Shown piece after piece: positions 52,177-61,601 of a stretch of 64,000 nucleotides of DNA. The stretch spans positions 1 through 64,000 of the forward strand of contig CALKFG010000002.1 in NCBI GenBank assembly GCA_938084575.1, in the 5' to 3' direction. The DNA is from an uncultured Hyphomonadaceae bacterium (GTDB taxonomy: Bacteria > Pseudomonadota > Alphaproteobacteria > Caulobacterales > Hyphomonadaceae). Every line of letters starts with the position of its first letter. Position 1 is the stretch's first letter. The notes below the pieces were generated by a model, which was not told the DNA's origin, searched no databases, and worked only from the letters and a program-made list of their open reading frames with translations. Made by a program: the position numbers and the translations under genes.

Positions 52177-53977
52177 GCTGAAGCAAAACCAGCCGTTTAT
52201 ACAGGCCATCTGAGGCCATCAGCTCATCATGCCGGCCCGCCTCGACGATCCGTCCATCCTGCATCACCAGAATGCGGTCAGCTGTCCGGACCGTGGACAG
52301 CCGGTGCGCGATAATCAGGCTGGTGCGGTCCCGCATCAGCCCTGAGAGGGCGGCCTGGACCCGGGCTTCGCTCTCAGCGTCAAGCGCCGAGGTCGCCTCA
52401 TCCAGCAACAGGATCCGGGCATTTCGCAGGATCGCCCGCGCCAGCGCCACCCGCTGGCGTTGGCCACCCGACAGGTTTCGCCCGGCCTCCCCGGCCGGGG
52501 CGTCATACCCACCCGGTAGCGCGGAGATAAACTCCTCCGCATTCGCGGCCGCGGCCGCTGCGGCGACCTCGTCCGGCCCGGCACCAAGGCGGCCAAGCGC
52601 AATATTCGCCCCAATCGTATCATCGAACAGGGCCGCATCCTGCGCCACCAGCGCCATGGCGCGCCGCAGGCTTGTCGCACGCAATGTCGGCACCGGATGC
52701 CCATCGAGGCAGATCTCGCCCGAATCCACATCATACAGGCGCAAAAGCAGGTTGAAGACCGTCGACTTCCCAGCACCACTCGGGCCGACCAGTGCAATCG
52801 TTTCGCCGGGCTTCACCGTAAAGCTGACACCGCGCAGCACCTCGGTCCCGTCCGGGTAAGAAAAATGGACATCCTGAAAACGGATCTCGCCCTGCACCGT
52901 CTCGACATCAACCGCGTCGTCCTGATCGCAGACCGTTGGCAGACCGTCGAGAATTTCAAACACCCGGTCTGCGGCACCCCCGCCCTCCTGTGCAACCGCA
53001 TTCAGCGTACCAAGCGCCCGCAATTCGGGCGCAGCGATCCCGATCGCCGCAATAATGCCCAGAAGGTCCCCCAGCGAGCTGCCCCCCTGCGCAATCTGCC
53101 AGGCTGACACGCCCAGAATCCCAGCAAGGGCCACGCCCCCCGTCACCTCGAGAATCGGATCGACCGCGGCCCGGTCGGTCAGAACCTTCAGGAACAGCCG
53201 GGAACGTTCTAGGAATCCCCTGCGGGCCCGGGCTTTCTGATAAGCCTCCAGGCCGTAGGCCTTGACCACCCGGGCACCCTGGAACCCCTCGCTCAGCAGC
53301 GATGTGACCTCGCCGACCTGCCGCTGGGCCGTCTTGGCCCGCTGCCGCACCCGGTTGCCGAGCGCAATGACCGGACCGAAGGCCAATGGATAGGCCACCA
53401 GCAGGATCAGGCTCAGGCGCCAGTCGAGGTACAGCATAATGCCCAGTGCCCCGAGAACGGTGACAACGCTCTTGGTAAAATTATTCGCGAACCGCAAACC
53501 CGCGTCGCGAATGGCATTCACATCATTGATGAAGCGGGACACGAACCCGCCCGAGGAATCCGCCACCATTCGGGCGTAATCGCCGTCACTGAGAGAGTCG
53601 AACTGCGCCGACTGGACGTCTACAAGAGCGCGCTGGACACCCGTATTGTTGATAATTGTCATCAGATACAGAGACAGCGCCCGGCCCGATGCCAGGCCGA
53701 CAATGCCAAGCGCAGCCCAGACAACCCAGCCGGCCTCCGACCCGGGGGTTTGAATCGAGGTCTGAATCCGGTTTCCGACAAATGCCAGGATGCCGGCATA
53801 GCCATTCGCAAACCCTGCGGTCAGAACCGCGAACAGTGTTCCGAGCAGAAACCAGCCCAAATGCGGTTTAAAATAGACCCTGAACAGGCGCCAGAGACTG
53901 CCGCCTGCAGGCCGGGGGGCGGGGGCTTTAGACGTTATGATGACGGCCTGTTTCGGGGTCCAGCAGGCGATGGGCAT
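52169..53977 (-). CDS. ABC exporter, fused permease and ATPase (MsbA-like)
   Basis: About 602 residues. The N-terminal six-helix ABC_membrane domain spans about 40-330, and the nucleotide-binding domain from about 365 carries Walker A GPSGAGKST, signature LSGGQRQRVALARA, Walker B ILLLDEATSALD and the H-loop AHRLST. Half-transporters of this type with pmbA-IMPase-DUF4170 upstream are probably lipid A flippases. The start is uncertain: ATG at 53977 overlaps the DUF4170 gene by 50 bases and another ATG lies at 54004; no close start with a good ribosome-binding site follows. It shares its operon with DUF4170. Confidence 0.88.
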   Translation of the reverse strand: MPIACWTPKQAVIITSKAPAPRPAGGSLWRLFRVYFKPHLGWFLLGTLFAVLTAGFANGYAGILAFVGNRIQTSIQTPGSEAGWVVWAALGIVGLASGRALSLYLMTIINNTGVQRALVDVQSAQFDSLSDGDYARMVADSSGGFVSRFINDVNAIRDAGLRFANNFTKSVVTVLGALGIMLYLDWRLSLILLVAYPLAFGPVIALGNRVRQRAKTAQRQVGEVTSLLSEGFQGARVVKAYGLEAYQKARARRGFLERSRLFLKVLTDRAAVDPILEVTGGVALAGILGVSAWQIAQGGSSLGDLLGIIAAIGIAAPELRALGTLNAVAQEGGGAADRVFEILDGLPTVCDQDDAVDVETVQGEIRFQDVHFSYPDGTEVLRGVSFTVKPGETIALVGPSGAGKSTVFNLLLRLYDVDSGEICLDGHPVPTLRATSLRRAMALVAQDAALFDDTIGANIALGRLGAGPDEVAAAAAAANAEEFISALPGGYDAPAGEAGRNLSGGQRQRVALARAILRNARILLLDEATSALDAESEARVQAALSGLMRDRTSLIIAHRLSTVRTADRILVMQDGRIVEAGRHDELMASDGLYKRLVLLQLS

Positions 53978-54179
53978 GCAGGATGAAATAGCGTATGCCG
54001 GCATTATCTACCGTGCGCTGCGCGGCGCCTTTCCAGGCATCATAAGCCGACCGGTAGTCGCCAAATGCCCCGACAAAATCCATGTCGGCCAGATTGGCAA
54101 ACTCAATGGCGGAAACGTCCTTGAGTTCACCTCCGATCACAAGATGAAGCAATTGAGGGGTCGACCGCGCGTCACTCAT
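53928..54179 (-). CDS. DUF4170 protein
   Basis: An 83-residue cytoplasmic protein. LHLVIGGELKDVSAIEFANL and FGDYRSAYDAWKGAAQRTVDNA are typical for DUF4170, a family of unknown function nearly restricted to alphaproteobacteria. The AGGAGG region upstream of the ATG supports the start. It lies 33 bases after the inositol monophosphatase-family gene and its 3' end overlaps the likely start of the ABC exporter gene. The recurring location beside lipid A genes suggests a link to lipopolysaccharide; no mechanism is known. Confidence 0.87.
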   Translation of the reverse strand: MSDARSTPQLLHLVIGGELKDVSAIEFANLADMDFVGAFGDYRSAYDAWKGAAQRTVDNAGIRYFILHAHRLLDPETGRHHNV

Positions 54180-54212
54180 ATTCCTGTACCTCCTCCCCGT
54201 CGGCCTAACGGA

Positions 54213-55046
54213 CTATGTCATTTCCGGCGCGTTGGGATCGGCCAACCGCACGCTCCTGCAGCGGGCCTTTAGCAGGGAATGCAATGGCTTTCCAGCCGCC
54301 AGAATGCTTCTTTGGGCGGGAACCGTCCGGTTAAAGCGAAAGGGTTCGCCCAGATGCGTTGACGCCTTCCCCCCGGCCTGCTCGACGATCAGGCTGGCCG
54401 GCGCAAGGTCCCAGTCGGACTTGCGAACAAGTGCGATAGTGGCGTCCCACTGACCGCTCGCCACCCAGCACATTCTGAGCAGGGTCGCATTCGGCTTCGG
54501 CCGGGCAAATTCCATAACCGGCCACGGGTCCCGCCAGGCAGGATGCGAGAACATGGCTTCCGTCGCCACCATGCGACAGCCCTCAACCGCAGAGGCGGTG
54601 GACACCTTGATCGGCGCGCCGTTACGGCAGGCCTGTCCCCCGGCCACAGCCGTATAGGTCTCCTCGAAGATGGGTGCAGCGACCACACTGGCCCGCACCT
54701 CACCCCGGTCAACCACCCCGATTCCAACGCACCAGTCCGGCTCGGTTTTCATGAATGCCCGGGTCCCGTCAATCGGGTCCAGAACCCAGACCCGGTTCTG
54801 ATCCCGGCGGTGGTCGCCGAGCGCATTTTCTTCCGACAGCCAGCCATAGTCAGGCCGGGCACTCAGAAGGCGCCGCCGGACGAGCTCATTGACGGCAAGG
54901 TCGGCTTCTGTAACCGGGTTGTCGAGGCTCTTGTCCCAGACATCCAGGCCAGTTTTACCGTAGAAGGCACGCGCCAGCTGACCCGCTTCTTCGACCACCT
55001 CCTGCAACAGGAAGAGGTCGGCAATGTCTGCCTCAGTCGCCGGCAA
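54213..55046 (-). CDS. inositol monophosphatase-family phosphatase (CysQ-like)
   Basis: About 277 residues. Metal and substrate motifs are clear: DNPVTEADLAVN, WLSEENALGD (Glu), WVLDPIDGTRAF and SDWDLAPASLIVEQAGG. Members hydrolyse 3'(2')-phosphoadenosine 5'-phosphate, inositol phosphates or related sugars. The CysQ-like reading comes from the position next to pmbA and DUF4170 seen in other alphaproteobacteria. A TTG at 55046 has GAGG upstream and is the likely start, overlapping the pmbA end by 14 bases; a second TTG lies at 55061. It is probably cytoplasmic. Confidence 0.88.
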   Translation of the reverse strand: MPATEADIADLFLLQEVVEEAGQLARAFYGKTGLDVWDKSLDNPVTEADLAVNELVRRRLLSARPDYGWLSEENALGDHRRDQNRVWVLDPIDGTRAFMKTEPDWCVGIGVVDRGEVRASVVAAPIFEETYTAVAGGQACRNGAPIKVSTASAVEGCRMVATEAMFSHPAWRDPWPVMEFARPKPNATLLRMCWVASGQWDATIALVRKSDWDLAPASLIVEQAGGKASTHLGEPFRFNRTVPAQRSILAAGKPLHSLLKARCRSVRLADPNAPEMT

Positions 55047-56388
55047 TCGACATGGCCTCAATCAGAATCGACGGGGCGTCCCGGGTCCCGCGAAGTTCAA
55101 GGTCGCTGGCTGCGATCATGCCGGCAAACATGGTCTGCAGATCGCTGGCGATTGTAACCTCCGAGACAGGAAACTGGATCTCGCCATGCTCGAACCAGAA
55201 GCCTGCAACCCCGACCGAATAGTCGCCGGTATTGGGATTGATGGACGGACCAAACATATCAGACACCAGCAGGCCTTTGCCAGCCTCCGCCATCAGGGCC
55301 TCTGGGGTCTTTGCGCCCGCTGCCAGGTAGAGGTTTGACACCCCGACTCCCGGTGGCGCACCAAACCCGCCCTGGGCATAGCCATTCGGCGCCAGCCCGA
55401 GCTGCCGTGCCGATGACCCGTTCAGCAGCCACTCCGACAGGACGCCGTTTTCGATGATATGTCGACGGGCGACAGGACGCCCTTCGCCGTCATGATTGCG
55501 GGATCCCATGCCGCGCCGGCGGAAAGGATCATCGACAATGTCGATGCCAGGGGCAAAGATCTGATCTCCCAATCGGTCTTTCAGAAAACTGACGCCGCGC
55601 GCGATGCTTGGCCCGCTGATCGCACCCAGAAAAGGCCCCAGAAGGCTGCCGGAAAGACGTCGATCGAACAGGACCGCCGCCTTTTGAGTCTTAACCTGAC
55701 GCGGACCGAGCCGCGCAACCGTGCGCTCACCCGCAATGCGTCCGATCTCGCTGGCAGCGGGTCGATCCTCGAGCCGGCGGCAGGACCGGCTTTCATAATC
55801 CCGCTCCATGGCGCCATCCCGCTCTGCCACGGCCGCCAGACCCAGCCCGGTACTTCCGGATTTTCGATACGACCGGAAGCCATTGCTGGCCGCAAGCCAG
55901 CGTTCCGACTGAGACCAGCTGTTGCCGCATGACGACACCTGCTTGACGCCTGCAACAGCCAGGGCTGCGGCCTCGGCTGCCAGTGCATCAGCCTCAAGGT
56001 GCTCGAGCGCGGGCTCATCATCGCCCTCAATATCGAGATCAACAGCCGACGTGGCCAGTTCGGAGGCGTCAGCCAGGCCACAAAAGGGATCCTCCGGCAC
56101 CGCCCTTGCCATCATGACACAGCGGTCCGCCAAAGCTTCCAGGCCAGCATCGGACAGGTCGGATCCGGACACATGGGCTTGTCGCTGTCCGTCGAAACAC
56201 CGCAGGGCAAGTCCCTGCGACTCAGACCGCTCAACCGATTCCAGCTTCCCGCCGCGCACTTCTACGCTGATCCCCCGCGACAGACCCAGCGCAGCATCAA
56301 CAGCAGTCGCGCCTTTGGCCAGGCAGGTTTTGATTACCGCGTCGAGGCGGGCACGTCCGTCAAAGTCATTTTGGGTCATGCAGCTCAT
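55033..56388 (-). CDS. pmbA: TldE/PmbA, non-catalytic partner of TldD
   Basis: A 451-residue TldD/PmbA family protein. It lacks the HExxxH motif of TldD, as expected for TldE/PmbA. GLALRCFDGQRQAHVSGSDLSD, MGSRNHDGEG and LYLAAGAKTPEALMAE are typical. It forms the protease with TldD, whose gene lies about 11 kb to the left on the other strand. A nearby ATG at 56379 is an alternative start. It leads the operon pmbA-IMPase-DUF4170-ABC. Confidence 0.92.
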   Translation of the reverse strand: MSCMTQNDFDGRARLDAVIKTCLAKGATAVDAALGLSRGISVEVRGGKLESVERSESQGLALRCFDGQRQAHVSGSDLSDAGLEALADRCVMMARAVPEDPFCGLADASELATSAVDLDIEGDDEPALEHLEADALAAEAAALAVAGVKQVSSCGNSWSQSERWLAASNGFRSYRKSGSTGLGLAAVAERDGAMERDYESRSCRRLEDRPAASEIGRIAGERTVARLGPRQVKTQKAAVLFDRRLSGSLLGPFLGAISGPSIARGVSFLKDRLGDQIFAPGIDIVDDPFRRRGMGSRNHDGEGRPVARRHIIENGVLSEWLLNGSSARQLGLAPNGYAQGGFGAPPGVGVSNLYLAAGAKTPEALMAEAGKGLLVSDMFGPSINPNTGDYSVGVAGFWFEHGEIQFPVSEVTIASDLQTMFAGMIAASDLELRGTRDAPSILIEAMSIAGD

Positions 56389-56563
56389 TTAAGTTGGCCG
56401 GTCCCGCCTGCAAAGGGTGAAAAAACTGTCCTTAACCGCAATCCAGACCCGGACGGTGCGGGCCAGATCCTCGCGGGCAGCTGCACATGCAGTGGGCGAC
56501 TTCGATGCCCCGCCCCGCAGAAGGCGACTTGACCCCGGCCACCACCGGTCACAGATGGGCGGC

Positions 56564-58012
56564 ATGAGCACGACACCCCTTCACATTATCGGCGGCGGCA
56601 TGGCCGGATCGGAAGCGGCCTGGCAGGCGGCGGAAATGGGCGTACCCGTTATCCTTCACGAAATGCGCGGAGTGCGCGGCACAGACGCCCACAACACAGA
56701 CTGGCTGGCCGAGCTGGTCTGTTCCAACAGTTTCCGGTCGGATGATGCCGAGGGCAACGCCGTGGGGGTCCTGCATGCTGAAATGCGCAAGGCCGGCGGC
56801 CTGATTATCTCGACCGCCGACCTGCACCAGGTGCCGGCCGGATCGGCCTTGGCCGTCGATCGTGACGGCTTCGCCCAAGCCGTTACCGAACAGCTGACCG
56901 GCCACCCAAACATCACCGTGGTGCGCGAAGAGATTGATGCACTGCCACCCGCCGCGTGGGACAGCGTAATCATTGCCACGGGTCCCCTGACCTCGATCAA
57001 ACTCGCCGAAGCCCTCAGAGCGGAAACAGGCGAGGCGGATCTGGCGTTTTTCGACGCCATCGCGCCGATTGTTTATGCCGACTCCATCGATATGACCAAG
57101 GCATGGCGACAATCCCGCTATGACAAGCCCGGCCCGCATGGCGATAAGGCGGCCTATATCAACTGCCCGCTGGATGAGGCCGGCTACAATGCCTTTCTGG
57201 ACGCTTTGATCGGGGGCGAAAAGACCGAGTTCAGGGACTGGGAAAAGGACACCCCCTATTTTGAGGGCTGCCTCCCGATCGAAGTGATGGCTGAACGGGG
57301 ACGGGAGACACTGCGCTACGGGCCGATGAAGCCGGTCGGCCTGACCAATGCCCATGCGCCGGAGATCAAGGCCCATGCGGTGGTCCAGTTGCGTCAGGAC
57401 AATGCGCTGGGAACCCTGTGGAATATGGTCGGATTTCAGACCAAGCTGAAATACGGCGCCCAGACTGATATTTTCCGGATGATCCCCGGGCTCGAGAACG
57501 CCGAATTTGCCCGTCTTGGCGGCATTCACCGCAACACCTTTATCAATTCTCCCCGGCTTCTCGATCATCAGTTGCGTCTCAAATCCATGCCAAGACTTCG
57601 GTTTGCCGGGCAAGTGACGGGGGTGGAAGGATATGTCGAAAGCGCAGCTATGGGCCTTCTGGCGGGACGGTTCGCCGCGGCGGAGAAGCTCGGGCAGCCG
57701 CTGTCGCCTCCACCTGAAACAACGGCACTGGGCGCACTGATCAAGCACATTACAGGCGGTCATTTATCCTCGGGCCAGACCTTTCAGCCGATGAACATCA
57801 ATTTCGGCCTTTTTCCACCCCCCGATATGGCCCTGGTGCCGAACCGCGATGCGGATGGCCATCGCATCCGGGGCAAGGCCAAGGGCCGGGCCAAAAAAAG
57901 GGTCCAGGCCCATCGGGCGCTGACCGACATTGCCAGCTGGCTGGCTGGAGCAGCAGGCCCGGGTGTCCGCCTGACCCCATCCCAAGCGACGGCAGACACG
58001 CCCGCCTTCTGA
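56564..58012 (+). CDS. trmFO: methylenetetrahydrofolate-tRNA-(uracil54-C5)-methyltransferase
   Basis: A 482-residue FAD protein that makes m5U54 in the tRNA T loop using methylene-tetrahydrofolate. [19 protein letters not shown] is the dinucleotide-binding motif; [23 protein letters not shown]-type segments (short pieces such as [12 protein letters not shown]) are diagnostic and contain the Cys region. [19 protein letters not shown] is the C-terminal GidA-like motif. The ATG at 56564 is preferred, with ATG at 56555 as the alternative. It is divergent from pmbA. Confidence 0.95.
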   Translation: MSTTPLHIIGGGMAGSEAAWQAAEMGVPVILHEMRGVRGTDAHNTDWLAELVCSNSFRSDDAEGNAVGVLHAEMRKAGGLIISTADLHQVPAGSALAVDRDGFAQAVTEQLTGHPNITVVREEIDALPPAAWDSVIIATGPLTSIKLAEALRAETGEADLAFFDAIAPIVYADSIDMTKAWRQSRYDKPGPHGDKAAYINCPLDEAGYNAFLDALIGGEKTEFRDWEKDTPYFEGCLPIEVMAERGRETLRYGPMKPVGLTNAHAPEIKAHAVVQLRQDNALGTLWNMVGFQTKLKYGAQTDIFRMIPGLENAEFARLGGIHRNTFINSPRLLDHQLRLKSMPRLRFAGQVTGVEGYVESAAMGLLAGRFAAAEKLGQPLSPPPETTALGALIKHITGGHLSSGQTFQPMNINFGLFPPPDMALVPNRDADGHRIRGKAKGRAKKRVQAHRALTDIASWLAGAAGPGVRLTPSQATADTPAF

Positions 58013-58047
58013 CACTTCCAACATTTTTTGTCAGCGCGTCATTGACA
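58010..58047. promoter_or_regulatory. TGACA/TGTCA inverted repeats upstream of the TetR gene: candidate operator
   Basis: Three half-sites alternate in orientation: TGACA at 58010-58014, TGTCA at 58029-58033 and TGACA at 58043-58047. The right pair forms a 19-bp dyad, TGTCAGCGCGTCATTGACA, and its last part reads TTGACA, a good -35 box. A further GC dyad (GGCCG-GTT-CGGCC) lies at 58049-58061. The set ends 29 bases before the start of the TetR gene, where a TetR autoregulatory site would be expected. The first half-site overlaps the trmFO stop codon. Confidence 0.5.
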
Positions 58048-58075
58048 GGGCCGGTTCGGCCGCGGAAAACAGAGC

Positions 58076-58708
58076 ATGGTCTTCGACTCCCATCAGTTGA
58101 CAAAACGCACGACAGTTTTTGACGCCGCATTGGCCGTTTTCTCGGCTTATGGATTTCGCCGGACCTCCATGCATGATGTCGCGAAAGCGGCCGGGATTTC
58201 CCGGCCCGCCCTGTATCTGGTGTTCGACAATAAGGAAGACCTGTTCCGTCAGTTGGCCGGTCATCGCCAGGCGCTGGCCTTTGCCGAGGCCGACAGGATC
58301 CTGTCACGGGCGACACCCTTCCGGGACCGGTTCGTGCAGGCGGTTCTGGCCTATGAAGCCATTTTCTTTGAACCCGTCTCCGCGTCGCCACATGGCGAGG
58401 AACTTATGGACATTCACAAGAGCATGGCCAGCGACGATATCGGCCAGGGTCACCTCCAGCTGGTCGAGCTGCTGGCCGTTCATCTGGCCGCTGAGCTTGC
58501 CCCGCGGACCGATGCCGGGCCAGGCATCGACGCACGGCGAATTGCGGACCTGCTCATGGCCGCGATCACCGGGCAGAAGAAGGCGGCGTCCTCGATCCGC
58601 GACTTCCGGCAACGCGTGCGCCAGCTCACCACCCTTTTTCTCTCCTCACTCCTCGATCAGCCCACCCCCTTGCCCGACAGGGCAAACAACCGAAGGGAAA
58701 CCGAATGA
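58076..58708 (+). CDS. TetR-family transcriptional regulator
   Basis: A 210-residue repressor-type protein. The helix-turn-helix lies at about 28-52 ([22 protein letters not shown]), after [11 protein letters not shown]. The C-terminal ligand domain is not recognised. It starts 63 bases after trmFO and overlaps the iorA-like gene by 4 bases (ATGA), so it is probably coexpressed with and controls the oxidoreductase genes. The dyads upstream may be its own operator. The ATG at 58076 lacks a good ribosome-binding site. Confidence 0.9.
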   Translation: MVFDSHQLTKRTTVFDAALAVFSAYGFRRTSMHDVAKAAGISRPALYLVFDNKEDLFRQLAGHRQALAFAEADRILSRATPFRDRFVQAVLAYEAIFFEPVSASPHGEELMDIHKSMASDDIGQGHLQLVELLAVHLAAELAPRTDAGPGIDARRIADLLMAAITGQKKAASSIRDFRQRVRQLTTLFLSSLLDQPTPLPDRANNRRETE

Positions 58709-59196
58709 CGCAACTGAAAATCAATGGACGGATCACGCAGTTAGATGTCGACCCGGCGATGCCGCTGCTCTGGGCCATTCGCGAGACCCTGAACCTGTCC
58801 GGTACCAAATACGGCTGTGGCATCGCCCAGTGCGGGGCCTGCACCGTGCACTTGAATGGCGTGCCGATCCGGGCCTGTTCGACCCCGGTTTCGGCGGCGG
58901 AGGGCGGCGAGATCACCACAATTGAAGGTGTTGCTGGGGATGATGGGCGGCTGCATGCCGTTCAGCAAGCCTGGATTGACCATCAGGTCCCGCAATGTGG
59001 CTATTGCCAGTCCGGACAGATCATGTCCGCCATTGCCCTGCTTCAGGCCAATCCGGATCCGTCGGATGCCGACATTGATGACGCAATGCGCGGCAATATT
59101 TGTCGCTGCGGCGCCTATGGCCGAATCCGGGCCGCGATCAAGACAGCCGCCATACAAACCTCAACAGGGACGCAAGAGGGTCAGAAAAATGGGTAA
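58705..59196 (+). CDS. [2Fe-2S] small subunit of a molybdenum hydroxylase (IorA-like)
   Basis: A 163-residue iron-sulfur subunit. The plant-ferredoxin cluster uses Cys38, Cys43, Cys46 and Cys58 ([18 protein letters not shown] and IRACST); the second cluster uses Cys98, Cys101, Cys133 and Cys135 (QCGYCQSGQ and [10 protein letters not shown]). This is the alpha subunit of isoquinoline 1-oxidoreductase-type enzymes and related aldehyde/xanthine dehydrogenases. It passes electrons from the molybdenum centre. It is coupled to the TetR gene by 4 bases, and its stop overlaps the start of the large subunit by 8 bases. Confidence 0.93.
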   Translation: MTQLKINGRITQLDVDPAMPLLWAIRETLNLSGTKYGCGIAQCGACTVHLNGVPIRACSTPVSAAEGGEITTIEGVAGDDGRLHAVQQAWIDHQVPQCGYCQSGQIMSAIALLQANPDPSDADIDDAMRGNICRCGAYGRIRAAIKTAAIQTSTGTQEGQKNG

Positions 59197-61426
59197 ATGG
59201 ACTCGACGCGGTGTGATTGCTGCCGGCATTGCCGGCGGCGGTGTGTTTGCAGTGGGCGTGGCCCTGCGCGAAGGGCACAGGGCCCCGGGCCTGGCCGGAC
59301 GCATGGCTGGTGATGGGGAAACCCTGGTCAATGTCTGGGTCAAGCTGTCCGAAGACAATATCGTCACTGCCATCGTGCCACATGCCGAAATGGGCCAGGG
59401 CGTTTTCACGTCCATGGCTCAAATGCTGGCGGAAGAGATGGACGCCGACTGGAACCTCGTTCGGTTTGAACAGGCGCCGGCCGATGAAGCCTATGCGAAT
59501 TATCCTCTGGCCCGGGAATATCTGCTCGGGGGCGCCACCGTGCCTGGCCTCGTTCAGGACACGCTGAATGGCGGCTTCCTGCGTTTGTCACAGTCCATGT
59601 CGCTCCAGATCACAGGCGGCTCGACCGCCGTGCGCTTTACTGGTCAGGGCGGCATGCGGATTGCCGGTGCCGCAGCGCGGGACATGCTGATCAAGGCCGC
59701 GGCGCGCGACTGGCAGGTCCCACGGCGTACATTGCGTGCAGAGAAGTCCTACATCTACCATGACGCCTCGGGGCGCGCGGCGCCCTTTTCCGACTTTGCG
59801 GTCGCGGCGGGCAAGCTGTCTCCCCCCACGCAGCCCAAGCTCAAATCCCCGGAGGCCTACACGCTGATGGGAACCTCCCTGCCCCGGCTCGACCTCGCCG
59901 GGAAAGTCGATGGCAGCGCTGAATTCAGCATCGACGTTCAGCTTCCCAATCTCCGCCATGCGGCGGTCCTGAGCGCTCCGGTTTTCGGTGCCCGGACCGT
60001 CTCGGTTGATGACAGCGGCGTTGCCCGCATGCCCGGCATCTACAAAACCGTAAATGGTGGGAATTTCGTTGCCGTCATCGCCGACAGCTACTGGCGGGCG
60101 GAACAGGCCGTCGCTGCGCTGGACGTCACCTGGTCTGAAACCGGCCGCGAGGCTCTGGGCCAGGCCGACATCGACGCCCAATTCGTCGCGGACATGGCCC
60201 GGGCCGTGGACACCGAGGCGGAGCGCATTGACGTTAAGGCCGGACAGGCGCGGCAGGCGGCACAGGAGGCGCCCCACGTCATAGAGGCAGACTATACCGT
60301 GCCCTATCTCGCCCATGCGGCGCTGGAGCCCATCAATGCCACCGCCCATGTTCAAGGTGACAAGGTGGACATCTGGATCGGCCACCAGAATCCGCTCGGC
60401 GCCCGTGATGCCATTGCGGCCGAGTTGGACTTCCGCAAGAAAGACATTACCGTCCACAATCGCTTGCTCGGCGGCGCTTTCGGGCGCAAGTCCGAAGTCG
60501 ACTATCCGATCATGGCTGTCCGGATCGCGCAGGAAGCCGACGGGCCGGTCAAAATGATCTGGTCACGGTCGGAAGATACCAAGCAGGACTTTTACCGTCC
60601 GGCCAGCCGCGCCCGCATCATAGCCGGGCTGGACACAGATCATCAGCCGCTGAGCTGGGACTACCAATTCGTGCACAAGCATGAGCCTGTCGAAGCATCT
60701 GATCCACCCTATGACATCGCCAACAAGCTGATCCATTATGCCGACAGCGACAATCCGATCCGGTTTGGAGCATGGCGGTCTGTCGACCATACCCAGCATG
60801 GCTTCTTCATTGAGAGCTTCATTGACGAACTGGCCCATGCCGCGAATGCCGATCCGCTGACCTACCGGCGCAATCTCCTGCTCGACAAGCCCCGGCATCT
60901 TGCCGCTCTCGACGCGGTTGCCAAAGCCGCCGGCTGGGGACGGGCGACAGCCGACGGCCGCGGCCTTGGCGTCGCAATTGTTGAAAGTTTCGGCACCATC
61001 GTCGCCCAGATTGCCGAAGTCGATACAACGGGTCCGGTACCCAGAGTTGTGAAAGTCTGGGCCGCTGCGGACCCCGGCTTCGTCGTCCATCCTGACGGGT
61101 TCAAAGCCCAGATCGAAGGCGGCATCATTTACGGTCTCTCGGCCGCGCTTTATGGTAACATCACCGTTGAGAATGGCGCCATATCGCAGTCAAATTTCCA
61201 CGACTATCCCGTGGTCCGCATGGATGATGCGCCGGACATCTCCATCACCCTCATCAATAGCGGGGCGCAACTTGGCGGAGGCGGTGAGCCCGGCACGCCG
61301 CCCATCGCGCCTGCCGTCGCCAATGCGATCTTCGCCGCGAGCGGCAGACGCATGCGCAGCCTGCCCCTGGCGGTACCGGACGGTGGTCTGGCCAGCGCCC
61401 CGGAACAGGGACCACAACCTGCCTGA
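59189..61426 (+). CDS. molybdopterin-binding large subunit of a molybdenum hydroxylase (IorB-like)
   Basis: A 745-residue subunit of the xanthine oxidase family, isoquinoline 1-oxidoreductase beta type. The N-terminus [17 protein letters not shown] is a twin-arginine-like signal, so the enzyme is likely exported or membrane-attached with its partner. Conserved features include [31 protein letters not shown] and the C-terminal [18 protein letters not shown], with the catalytic Glu. It binds molybdopterin cytosine dinucleotide. No maturation gene (XdhC-like) or cytochrome is next to it. AGAGGG lies upstream of the ATG. Substrate unknown: an aldehyde or N-heterocycle. Confidence 0.92.
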   Translation: MGKWTRRGVIAAGIAGGGVFAVGVALREGHRAPGLAGRMAGDGETLVNVWVKLSEDNIVTAIVPHAEMGQGVFTSMAQMLAEEMDADWNLVRFEQAPADEAYANYPLAREYLLGGATVPGLVQDTLNGGFLRLSQSMSLQITGGSTAVRFTGQGGMRIAGAAARDMLIKAAARDWQVPRRTLRAEKSYIYHDASGRAAPFSDFAVAAGKLSPPTQPKLKSPEAYTLMGTSLPRLDLAGKVDGSAEFSIDVQLPNLRHAAVLSAPVFGARTVSVDDSGVARMPGIYKTVNGGNFVAVIADSYWRAEQAVAALDVTWSETGREALGQADIDAQFVADMARAVDTEAERIDVKAGQARQAAQEAPHVIEADYTVPYLAHAALEPINATAHVQGDKVDIWIGHQNPLGARDAIAAELDFRKKDITVHNRLLGGAFGRKSEVDYPIMAVRIAQEADGPVKMIWSRSEDTKQDFYRPASRARIIAGLDTDHQPLSWDYQFVHKHEPVEASDPPYDIANKLIHYADSDNPIRFGAWRSVDHTQHGFFIESFIDELAHAANADPLTYRRNLLLDKPRHLAALDAVAKAAGWGRATADGRGLGVAIVESFGTIVAQIAEVDTTGPVPRVVKVWAAADPGFVVHPDGFKAQIEGGIIYGLSAALYGNITVENGAISQSNFHDYPVVRMDDAPDISITLINSGAQLGGGGEPGTPPIAPAVANAIFAASGRRMRSLPLAVPDGGLASAPEQGPQPA

Positions 61427-61601
61427 GGAAGGGGGCAACCCTGGCTCGCAAGCCCGCGGCCCGCACCGGGACAGGTCAGGGCGACCGGTCCGGGAGAAGG
61501 TTGCCAGCCCCGCGATTACAATCCCAGGAAGCTGACCCTGCGTCGCATCTTCCGGCTTCCTGCCGGGCGTGTATGATCGCCGAAAATGAAGGGGAGGACA
61601 G
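61427..61601. other. intergenic region with inverted repeats before the acyl-CoA synthetase gene
   Basis: GGCAACC at 61434-61440 is complementary to GGTTGCC at 61499-61505, enclosing a GC-rich 58-base interval, and a smaller hairpin CCGGC-TTCCT-GCCGG lies at 61552-61566. These may act as terminator-like structures between the oxidoreductase genes and the acyl-CoA synthetase. A GGCG/CGCC dyad around 61566-61581 lies close to the start of the next gene. No gene is seen here. Confidence 0.35.
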
